9,622 nt of DNA from an uncultured Eubacteriales bacterium (GTDB taxonomy: Bacteria > Bacillota > Clostridia > Oscillospirales > CAG-272). This document shows positions 1-5,695 of this stretch, in pieces (within the stretch, counting starts at the first letter, position 1; the number at the start of each line of letters is the position of its first letter). The notes beneath the pieces are model-generated. The model saw only the letters and a list, made by a program, of their open reading frames with translations, searched no databases and was not told where the DNA came from. The position numbers and the translations under genes were made by a program. The DNA lies in the NCBI GenBank assembly GCA_900556615.1, contig USPP01000035.1, positions 1 to 9,622 of the forward strand, written 5' to 3'.

Positions 1-1
1 G

Positions 2-43
2 GGTGTGGCTTTGCCGCACCAATCATTCGCAAAGCGAATGATT
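2..43. repeat. Two adjacent perfect or near-perfect hairpins at the left edge
   Basis: Two back-to-back inverted repeats are visible. The first pairs 2-9 with 13-20 around a TTT loop (eight pairs, one of them G-T). The second pairs 21-30 (AATCATTCGC) with 34-43 (GCGAATGATT) around AAA, ten perfect pairs. They lie just downstream of the minus-strand membrane-protein gene ending at 62. No T-run follows on either strand, so a classic intrinsic terminator is not supported. A compact tandem palindrome like this resembles the end of a REP-type or other dispersed intergenic repeat that continues beyond the window. The structure is directly seen; the repeat identity is inferred. Confidence 0.5.
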
Positions 44-61
44 CAGTAGACATTACTATAA

Positions 62-706
62 TCAGGAGTCGCGTGATGAATGATCCATAGTCTCATGCTG
101 TTCTCCGTCGGAGTTAGTTCCCTCTATATTTTCATATGGAATCGAAGAAGGATAAGGCTCCTGATTACGGGCCTCGGCAAAGGGCGCCTCATATATCATA
201 GGCTGGGGAGGCAGCTTTTTTAGCTTAGCCGCCGCAATAACGGCTTTGACAAGATAATACAGCATCCAGACATGAAACAATATCGAAATAATCGTCGGAA
301 GCAACATTTCAGAAGCAATCGGAAAGTATGCCCAGACAGCAAAAAACGTATCAATAATGACAAGAACAAGCGCGGGGATAAACCATCCGTAACGCTTTTT
401 TGAGAGGAGAGCACAGATAAGACAAAAACCGATAAAAACCAATGCCGCCATTAAAAAAATGATAAGCATAACGGAAGAATCGGTAATCTCTTTCGAATAC
501 ACACCGAGCGCCGTCAGATATACGGGTATCTCGGCGGAAAATGTAAAGGTGACTGAGGCTTCGGCAAGAGTAAGAATCACATTTATCAGCGATAAAATCG
601 TAAAAAGCAGCAAGTTCGAGCTTCCCCCTGCAATATCTTTGAGCAGTCTTCCGCGTTCTGCTCCATCATTCTGTTTCAAGGCTTCATTTCTATTTTCATT
701 CATCAT
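62..706 (-). CDS. Hypothetical four-helix integral membrane protein
   Basis: The 214-residue product has four hydrophobic segments, at about residues 31-52, 78-102, 107-128 and 135-160. A short polar N-terminus precedes them and a roughly 50-residue polar, Pro/Glu/Ser-rich tail follows. This is a plasma-membrane protein of unknown function. I see no catalytic motif, although the stretch FHVWMLYYLVKAV at about 144-156 looks like a conserved core. Translation probably begins at one of two adjacent ATGs (706 or 703). Neither has a clear Shine-Dalgarno sequence, which is odd beside the neighbouring genes. The 5' end lies in a 37 bp tandem duplication, and a dispersed repeat (747-925) sits immediately upstream, so native expression signals may have been displaced. 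It is the last of four minus-strand genes and may be read through from the ABC operon. The coding call is good; the function is unknown. Confidence 0.75.
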   Translation of the reverse strand: MMNENRNEALKQNDGAERGRLLKDIAGGSSNLLLFTILSLINVILTLAEASVTFTFSAEIPVYLTALGVYSKEITDSSVMLIIFLMAALVFIGFCLICALLSKKRYGWFIPALVLVIIDTFFAVWAYFPIASEMLLPTIISILFHVWMLYYLVKAVIAAAKLKKLPPQPMIYEAPFAEARNQEPYPSSIPYENIEGTNSDGEQHETMDHSSRDS

Positions 707-737
707 TCTGTTTCAAAGCTCCGTTTCTATTTTCATT
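664..737. repeat. 37 bp direct tandem duplication at the 5' end of the membrane-protein gene
   Basis: Positions 664-700 and 701-737 are two copies of a 37 bp unit that match at 34 of 37 positions. The unit contains the start codon and first 12 or so codons of the minus-strand gene ending at 62. Because 37 is not a multiple of three, the upstream copy is out of frame. Its ATG (738-740) opens a 15-codon ORF, MNENRNGALKQNDDE, that ends at 693 and overlaps the true start. The gene therefore has a decoy start upstream of the one that gives the full protein. Confidence 0.85.
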
Positions 738-746
738 CATAAAGTA

Positions 747-925
747 TTCAAGCAATACCGCACAATGATTGCTGTACAATTGTGCCGTCGGATTTTTCGT
801 CAGACAATACAAATTGAAGAGGAAGGAACAGCGCCTCTGCCAACGACATTTTTGAAGTGTGGCGGGAAAGGAACAGCAGATATACCATCAAGGTGCAAGC
901 CGTGCACCCGGCGGTGTTGCCTTAA
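747..925 (+). repeat. Dispersed 180 bp intergenic repeat, copy 1
   Basis: This is the most diverged of three copies of one repeat in the window. The ends form an imperfect inverted repeat: TTCAAGCAATACCGC (747-761) against the complement of 911-925, 12 of 15 pairs. It shares with the other copies the block CAATACCGCACAATGATTG near the left end and CAGACAATACAAATTGA in the middle. The right end is GCACCCGGCGGTGTTGCCTTAA. Internally GCACAAT can pair with ATTGTGC. The frame that stays open on the minus strand of copies 2 and 3 is broken here by a TGA and a length change, which argues against coding. It fills most of the 257 bp gap between the lipoprotein and membrane-protein genes and lies antisense to them. 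Confidence 0.85.
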
Positions 926-947
926 GTGTTTCCTCGTATAACTTATC

Positions 948-965
948 GATAAATAGTAATTTATC
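948..965. other. AT-rich perfect palindrome at the 3' end of the lipoprotein gene
   Basis: GATAAAT (948-954) and ATTTATC (959-965) form perfect seven-base arms around AGTA. The palindrome overlaps the lipoprotein stop codon (964-966). The stem contains almost only A and T and has no strong T-run, so it would be a weak terminator at best. Confidence 0.35.
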
Positions 966-1488
966 AATATTGTATTCCAAACCGGTTTGTAACTTCAGCG
1001 GTTATACGTACAATTCCGCCTCCGTAAGTAAAGGCTATTTTTTCTTTCACTGCTTTATGATACATCCCTGTATTTCCGACTTCCTCAATATGGTAACCCA
1101 TATTCTCAAATAAAGAGTCAAACTCCTCAATAGAAGAAGTAACAAAAAGCCCGTACATCTGCACATTGGGATCTGTAATAACAATCTCCGTTACATATTG
1201 ACCTCCGCTTGAATAATCCGGGTATGCCGTAATAACATAAGATACATAGTGATCGGGTTTGACACTCTCGCCATCTTCATTTATTACCGTATGATATCCC
1301 TTTCCAAGAAATTCTCTCGCTCCAAACCATCCATATATTTCTTCATACTCGCTGAAATCAATATTTTCCACATTTTCTGCAATCCAGAAGTCAAGGGCAC
1401 AATCTGACGGCTTTTCCGGTCCTTTTGAGCTACAAGTTGAAAGGAAAACCATACTTGTAAGGATAAGAACGGTAAGTATTTTCTTCAC
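964..1488 (-). CDS. Small secreted lipoprotein of unknown function
   Basis: The 174-residue product starts with a short signal peptide: Lys2-Lys3, a hydrophobic core at about 4-16, then the lipobox Leu16-Ser17-Thr18-Cys19. It is predicted to be exported, diacylated on Cys19 and anchored on the outer face of the membrane. Thr just before the Cys is less usual than Gly or Ala. The mature part is acidic and rich in aromatics and Gly, with no recognised domain. The start is a GTG at 1488, chosen because AGAGGTG lies about six bases upstream and the signal peptide begins there. It follows the ABC permease by 66 bp on the same strand and may share its transcript. No strong separate promoter is apparent in that gap. 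Lipoprotein identity is well supported; the role is unknown, and a link to the ABC transporter is inferred only from position. Confidence 0.85.
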   Translation of the reverse strand: MKKILTVLILTSMVFLSTCSSKGPEKPSDCALDFWIAENVENIDFSEYEEIYGWFGAREFLGKGYHTVINEDGESVKPDHYVSYVITAYPDYSSGGQYVTEIVITDPNVQMYGLFVTSSIEEFDSLFENMGYHIEEVGNTGMYHKAVKEKIAFTYGGGIVRITAEVTNRFGIQY

Positions 1489-1554
1489 AACACACCTCTA
1501 TATTTTCCGATTTGTCGTCGGTTCTTAAAAGGAAGCATTTAAGATAACCATACA

Positions 1555-2373
1555 TTATTCAAGATTCAGCTTATTTTTCAACACATAACAGGATATCAGA
1601 TAAGTAGCGACAACAAACGCAAGACTGAGAACCGCCGAGGTTATAAAATAGGGTAAAGAAAAATTCATGAACGACAGATTTTCATCAAAAGCTCCCTGTT
1701 CTGCGGAAATAACCATAACCGCCACTGTTACCACCGAGCTTACCATATTATAAACCATATTCGTTCCGATGTAACAGCCTATTGCGCCGAGAAGCTTTTG
1801 TTTTCTGAAGAGCTGACCTATACTAAACGAGAAAGCAATGAGGGTAGTCAACGACACCACCGACAAGAGTGCCGTCACGACAGTGCTCACCACAAAATAT
1901 TTCCAATCCCCATATCTCGTAAGCTCGTTCAAAGCCTCACAGAAGTTCGCAAACATAGACTGTTTGAAAACAAATATTGCCGCGCCCGTGAGCAGCGCCG
2001 TAACAATCGCCGACAAAACCGTAAAAATAAACGGGGTGAAAACCTTACAGAAAACATGAGATGAAGCGCTGACCGGCAAGGTGAAGGAGAGATACCCCTC
2101 GTCCTTTATCAGATTTCGGTAAAAGCGTACCGCTCCGAGAACGATAGGAAGTACAAGAACACCAAGTACTGTTATACCGGCAGCTATAAAAATAATGGCA
2201 GACGGAAATACGGCAAGATCGAATACCGTGTTCTCGCCGTAATGCTTTGATACGGCGGACAGAAGCTCAGCGCAAAGCCTTGCAAGCAGCAGCGCCGCAG
2301 CGAGAATCGCATAGGAAAGAGAGACAAATTTTATATAAAACTTAAATTCATGCTTAAGCAGCTTCCTTAACAT
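1555..2373 (-). CDS. ABC transporter permease subunit
   Basis: The 272-residue product has six hydrophobic segments at about residues 17-37, 52-80, 112-137, 158-190, 195-222 and 237-265. A basic, amphipathic N-terminus (MLRKLLKHEFKFYIKF) is typical of ABC-2-like permeases of Firmicutes. It would form the membrane channel for the ATPase encoded just upstream. The ATG at 2373 overlaps the ATPase stop by 7 bp. A strong ribosome binding site, GGGAGGTG, lies inside the end of the ATPase gene, so the two are translationally coupled. The substrate cannot be read from the sequence. Related pairs export peptides, antibiotics or lipids, or take part in envelope stress responses. The membrane-subunit role rests on topology and the ATPase partner. 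Confidence 0.85.
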   Translation of the reverse strand: MLRKLLKHEFKFYIKFVSLSYAILAAALLLARLCAELLSAVSKHYGENTVFDLAVFPSAIIFIAAGITVLGVLVLPIVLGAVRFYRNLIKDEGYLSFTLPVSASSHVFCKVFTPFIFTVLSAIVTALLTGAAIFVFKQSMFANFCEALNELTRYGDWKYFVVSTVVTALLSVVSLTTLIAFSFSIGQLFRKQKLLGAIGCYIGTNMVYNMVSSVVTVAVMVISAEQGAFDENLSFMNFSLPYFITSAVLSLAFVVATYLISCYVLKNKLNLE

Positions 2374-3095
2374 CTGAACACCTCCCTGAATAAATCATTG
2401 ACAGAGCCTCCGGTTTTGTTTCTGATATTTTCACAGGAATCTGCAAGAAAAACTCTCCCGTTCGATATGATCACAACATCGTCAAGCGCACGTTCTATAT
2501 CATATATAAGGTGCGTAGACAGAACAACCGTGGCATTCCTGTTATCATTGCCGAGTATAACATCCAATATAAAGTCGCGTGCCGCCGGATCCACTCCTCC
2601 GATCGGTTCGTCCAGCAGATAAAGCTCCGCATTTCTGCTCATCACAAGAATAAGCTGAAGCTTTTCCTTCGTCCCCTTTGAAAGCGTTTTAAATTTTGCT
2701 TTAAGCGGCACGCCGAGCCTTTCGGTAAGCGCAAACGCCTTTTCCCGATCAAAATCGGAATAAAAATCAGAAAAATAATTTATGGTGTCTATGACGCGCA
2801 TCGAACCGTCAAAATAGGTTCGCTCCGGAAGATATGAGACGATTCTCTTCGTATCGGCTCCCACATCAAGACCGTTTATCAGAATCTCTCCGTGCGTCGG
2901 AGTAAGAAGCCCGGCGGCAAGCTTTAAGAGAGTTGTTTTTCCGCTCCCGTTCGGTCCGAGAAGCCCTACAACTCTACCCCGAAATATTTTCAGATCTATC
3001 CCATTAAGAGCGTACGCTCCGCCGTAAGATTTATAGAGCGAACTGCATTCAAGCAAAGGTATCGTGGGAACGGTATTCATCATATCCGAATTCAT
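2367..3095 (-). CDS. ABC transporter ATP-binding protein
   Basis: This 242-residue cytoplasmic nucleotide-binding domain has all the core motifs. They are Walker A GPNGSGKT (residues 47-54), signature LSKGT (138-142), Walker B YLLDEP with Asp162 and Glu163, a D-loop region GGVDP, and the switch His195 in VLSTH. The Q-loop position reads SYLPE, with Glu91 where Gln is classical; YLPE is a known variant in some Firmicutes exporter ATPases. The length is normal for a stand-alone ATPase subunit of an ABC-2 type exporter. The partner permease overlaps it by 7 bp. The start at 3095 has only a weak upstream AGG-type site, and Met5 or Met6 are alternatives. A near-consensus promoter lies about 50 bp upstream. 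Substrate is unknown; BcrA/YtrB-like export or envelope defence is a reasonable guess. Confidence 0.93.
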   Translation of the reverse strand: MNSDMMNTVPTIPLLECSSLYKSYGGAYALNGIDLKIFRGRVVGLLGPNGSGKTTLLKLAAGLLTPTHGEILINGLDVGADTKRIVSYLPERTYFDGSMRVIDTINYFSDFYSDFDREKAFALTERLGVPLKAKFKTLSKGTKEKLQLILVMSRNAELYLLDEPIGGVDPAARDFILDVILGNDNRNATVVLSTHLIYDIERALDDVVIISNGRVFLADSCENIRNKTGGSVNDLFREVFRC

Positions 3096-3143
3096 ATAAT
3101 ATGCCTGCCTTTGTATTATTTAGAACCAAAGCCCTTTGTTTCA

Positions 3144-3172
3144 ATTATACTATAAAACATATAAAAAGTCAA
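3144..3172 (-). promoter_or_regulatory. Sigma-A promoter of the ABC transporter operon
   Basis: Read on the minus strand, TTGACT (3167-3172), a 17 bp spacer and TATAAT (3144-3149) form a near-consensus housekeeping promoter. Transcription would begin near 3137 and give a leader of about 40 bases before the ATPase start at 3095. Confidence 0.85.
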
Positions 3173-3238
3173 TAAGAAAAAACGGCGGGAAAGAATAAAA
3201 ATGCGCAATATACAGCCGATTTTCCGCAAGATAATATA

Positions 3239-3267
3239 TTGATTTTTTATGTCATATGTGATAAAAT
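3239..3267 (+). promoter_or_regulatory. Extended -10 sigma-A promoter of the sugar oxidoreductase operon
   Basis: TTGATT (3239-3244), a 17 bp spacer and TAAAAT (3262-3267) match the housekeeping consensus well. TG at 3259-3260 gives an extended -10. Transcription would start near 3274, leaving a leader of about 80 bases. It is divergent from the ABC operon promoter, with about 66 bp between the two -35 elements. Confidence 0.8.
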
Positions 3268-3282
3268 TCATGTAAAGAAATA

Positions 3283-3301
3283 TATTCCGCCGAGTGGAAT
3301 A
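3283..3301 (+). promoter_or_regulatory. Inverted repeat just after the start of the oxidoreductase transcript
   Basis: TATTCC (3283-3288) and GGAATA (3296-3301) are perfect arms separated by seven bases, about ten bases after the predicted transcription start. An operator for a repressor, or an RNA hairpin, would fit. No regulator gene is in the window. Confidence 0.35.
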
Positions 3302-3306
3302 CAATA

Positions 3307-3329
3307 AAAGCTCCGTTCTCAGGAGTTTT
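3307..3329 (+). promoter_or_regulatory. Leader hairpin before the oxidoreductase gene
   Basis: Positions 3307-3314 (AAAGCTCC) can pair with 3322-3329 (GGAGTTTT) over eight pairs including one G-U, with a seven-base loop. It ends about nine bases before the GAGAGG ribosome binding site at 3339-3344. A weak attenuator or mRNA-stability element is possible. Confidence 0.3.
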
Positions 3330-3353
3330 CATAAAAAAGAGAGGTAATATATT

Positions 3354-4529
3354 ATGTCAGGAACAGAAGCAAGACTTGACGCTTTCAAGGAATCACATGA
3401 GGAAACCAAAATTGATACGGCAAGGAAGATGAGAATCGGCATCATCGGAACCGGTTGGATAGCCGGAGCTCATATGAAAGCTTATAAGAATCAGCCCGAT
3501 GTTGAAATCGTTGCGGGCGCCGATCTGATTCCCGGAAAAGCCGAGAAGTTTTTTAAAGATTGGGGCATTGAAAATGTAAAATGCTATCCTTCTCATAAAG
3601 AAATGCTCGACGATGAATCGCTTGCTCTTGACGCGGTGAGCGTGTGCACCTATAACCGTCAGCATGCATCTCCCACTATTTACGCGCTCGAAAAAGGCAT
3701 AAATGTCCTTCTTGAAAAACCGATGTGCGTAACCGTAGAAGAGGCTGCCGAAATCTGCCGGGCAGAGAAAAAAAGCGGCAAGGTTCTTTCTATCGGTTTC
3801 CAGCCCAGAATGGACGAAAATATGAAAATGATAAAAAAAATCTGTCAGTCGGGAGAGCTTGGTCGGATCTACTATATTCAGACCGGCGGCGGACGCAGAC
3901 GCGGCATTCCTACTCCCTTCGGCACCTCCTTTATTGAGGACGAAACCGCGGGAATCGGAGCCCTTGCCGATATCGGATGCTATTCTCTCGATATGGTGCT
4001 TAATGCAATCGGATATCCCAAGCCCCTCACGGTAAGCGGCTATAAATCTGCTTTCTTCGGAACAGATCCCAATTACTGCGGTTATCCTGATGACAAGAAA
4101 GCCGAATACGCCGGGAAATTCGGTGTTGACGATTTTGCAGCCGCATTTATCCGTCTGGAGGGTGGAGTTGTGCTTGACTTCCGTATCGCGTGGGCAATGA
4201 ATATCAATACGCCCGGAGATACCATTATCCTCGGAACAAAGGGCGGTCTTCGTATTCCTTCTACCGACTGCTGGAACGGCAGCGTCGGCGGTGAGATGAC
4301 CGTTTATCATGAGGTTGCCGGACTTCAGACCGAAACAAAGATACCGATTGTAAAAACAAACGGCGATCTGTTTGATCTCAAAATCAGAACCTTCCTTGAC
4401 GCCTGCAAAAACGGCACTCCCGCTCCCGTACCCTCATCTCAGATTCTCTATAACCAAGCTATTATTGACGGTATTGTCAAATCCGCCAACGCCGGTCATG
4501 AAGTAAAGATTGAAATTCCCGAGATTTAA
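3354..4529 (+). CDS. Gfo/Idh/MocA family sugar oxidoreductase
   Basis: The 391-residue product is an NAD(P)-dependent sugar or polyol dehydrogenase of the cytoplasm. The N-terminal Rossmann fold carries RIGIIGTGWIAGAH (residues 27-40, dinucleotide binding). EKP at 121-123 supplies the catalytic-site Lys of the family. The C-terminal substrate domain has GALADIGCYSLDM (202-214), with Asp206 and Asp213. Tyr210 stands where many members have the catalytic His, a variant seen in DIGCY-type members. About 25 residues precede the Rossmann strand; this start is preferred over Met26 because GAGAGG is correctly spaced before it. A TIM-barrel sugar isomerase/epimerase gene follows after 26 bp, so the two probably process one carbohydrate. 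Pairs of this kind occur in inositol catabolism and in 3-keto-glycoside or C-glycoside breakdown, but the exact substrate cannot be assigned. Confidence 0.92.
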   Translation: MSGTEARLDAFKESHEETKIDTARKMRIGIIGTGWIAGAHMKAYKNQPDVEIVAGADLIPGKAEKFFKDWGIENVKCYPSHKEMLDDESLALDAVSVCTYNRQHASPTIYALEKGINVLLEKPMCVTVEEAAEICRAEKKSGKVLSIGFQPRMDENMKMIKKICQSGELGRIYYIQTGGGRRRGIPTPFGTSFIEDETAGIGALADIGCYSLDMVLNAIGYPKPLTVSGYKSAFFGTDPNYCGYPDDKKAEYAGKFGVDDFAAAFIRLEGGVVLDFRIAWAMNINTPGDTIILGTKGGLRIPSTDCWNGSVGGEMTVYHEVAGLQTETKIPIVKTNGDLFDLKIRTFLDACKNGTPAPVPSSQILYNQAIIDGIVKSANAGHEVKIEIPEI

Positions 4530-4555
4530 TTCGGAATCTGAAAGGAACCAAGATT

Positions 4556-5392
4556 ATGAAAAAAATCAATATCGGAATCCAGATGTACAGCGTCAGAGAC
4601 GCGCTTTCAAAGGATTTCATCGGTACGCTCCGCAAGGTAAAGGAAATCGGTTACGATTACGTGGAATTCGCCGGATATTACGGAGGATATACAGGAGAAG
4701 AGCTGAAGGCTCTTTTAGATGAAATCGGGCTTAAATCCGTATCGGTTCACCAGGGGATCGATATGTTCCTCAAAGAAGGACAGGCGGCATTCGATTTCTT
4801 TAAGGCTTACGGAATCCGATATATTGTAATTCCGTGGTATGATAAAAATTTGCTTGCCGGAACCGAGGCTTGGAACAGCACCAAAGAAAGCTTTAAAAAG
4901 GTCTCCGCTATGGCAAGAGAAAACGGAATGGAGCTTCTCTATCACAATCACGACTTTGAGTTCACTAAAATCGGAGAGGAATATATATACGATATTATGT
5001 TCCGCGAGCTTGACGGATATGTAAATCCTCAGCCCGATACCTGTTGGATGAATTACGGAGGAGTAAATCCCTCGGCGTACCTCCGTAAATACGGAGACAG
5101 AATTCATGTTGTACATCTCAAGGATTTTGTCTGCACAAAGCTTGCCGCAGGTCCCGTATATGCCCTTATTGACGAAAACGGCAAAGAGCTTAAAGGCGCG
5201 ACGCAGGAGGAAAACGGCTTTATGCTTGTCCCTCTCGGAAAAGGACGCAATGATTTTGCCGAAATTCTCGATGCATGCAGCGAAATCGGAGTAGAATATG
5301 CAATCGTAGAGCAGGATAACTTCACCGGTATCGAACCGATTGAAGCAATGGCGGAAAGCAGAAATTATCTTAAAGAAAAATTCGGTCTTTAA
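4556..5392 (+). CDS. TIM-barrel sugar phosphate isomerase/epimerase family protein
   Basis: The 278-residue product fits the xylose-isomerase-like TIM-barrel family (AP endonuclease 2 fold). Visible signatures are GIQMYSVRD near the N-terminus, VEFAGYYG (Glu37), His65, LLYHNHDFEF (residues 128-136), QPDTCWM (Asp161), VVHLKD (His187, Lys189, Asp190) and the late VEQDN (Glu252). These acidic and His residues are the usual divalent-metal ligands and active-site bases. It probably isomerises, epimerises, dehydrates or cleaves the keto product made by the oxidoreductase upstream. AAAGGAA about ten bases before the ATG supports the start. The TAA stop (5390-5392) lies inside the left terminal inverted repeat of dispersed repeat copy 2, so the C-terminal end may have been set by that insertion. 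Family is sure; the reaction is not. Confidence 0.9.
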   Translation: MKKINIGIQMYSVRDALSKDFIGTLRKVKEIGYDYVEFAGYYGGYTGEELKALLDEIGLKSVSVHQGIDMFLKEGQAAFDFFKAYGIRYIVIPWYDKNLLAGTEAWNSTKESFKKVSAMARENGMELLYHNHDFEFTKIGEEYIYDIMFRELDGYVNPQPDTCWMNYGGVNPSAYLRKYGDRIHVVHLKDFVCTKLAAGPVYALIDENGKELKGATQEENGFMLVPLGKGRNDFAEILDACSEIGVEYAIVEQDNFTGIEPIEAMAESRNYLKEKFGL

Positions 5393-5565
5393 GACAATAC
5401 CGCACAATGATTGTTGTACAAATGCGCCGTCAGATTTTTCGCCAGACAATACAAATTGAGGAGGCAAGTGACTCTCTGCCGACAAATTTTGTGAAGTATA
5501 ACGGAAAAGATGCAAGCAAATGCGCAACAAAAACGTTAGCCGCGCACCCGGCGATGTTGTCTTAA
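5389..5565 (+). repeat. Dispersed 180 bp intergenic repeat, copy 2
   Basis: The ends are TTAAGACAATACCGC (5389-5403) and its imperfect complement at 5551-5565. The outer seven bases, TTAAGAC and GTCTTAA, are perfectly complementary. The sixth base pair is A-T here but G-C in copies 1 and 3, a compensated change. Shared blocks CAATACCGCACAATGATTG and CAGACAATACAAATTGA are intact. The copy begins over the stop codon of the isomerase gene and lies in its 3' untranslated region, before the terminator. No flanking target duplication is obvious unless TTAA itself is the duplicated target. Confidence 0.88.
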
Positions 5566-5628
5566 GACTCACTGAACCAATCGGCTATGCAGATTTATTC
5601 AGCGATTTCTTAATCCGCAGATATAACG

Positions 5629-5687
5629 AAAAAGGCAAGCAGGTCATTCACCGTAACGGATGAAATAACCGCTTGCCTTTTATTTTT
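5629..5687. terminator. Strong bidirectional intrinsic terminator
   Basis: GGCAAGC (5634-5640) with its A-rich 5' flank pairs with GCTTGCCTTTT (5671-5681), eleven pairs. The internal segment adds GGT/ACC, TTCA/TGAA and CCG/CGG pairs around TAA. TTTTATTTTT follows on the plus strand, and the complementary A-run on the other side gives a T-run on the minus strand. It sits between convergent genes and can end both the sugar operon and spoIIE. Confidence 0.9.
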
Positions 5688-5695
5688 CCACGGCG

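Noticed and set aside
3116..3304. 62-codon minus-strand frame in the divergent intergenic region
   Set aside because: It overlaps both strong promoters, has an AT-driven composition and no ribosome binding site.
3393..4310. Long minus-strand open frame opposite the oxidoreductase gene
   Set aside because: It lies entirely antisense to a gene with clear family motifs, has no recognisable domain and reads as compositional shadow.
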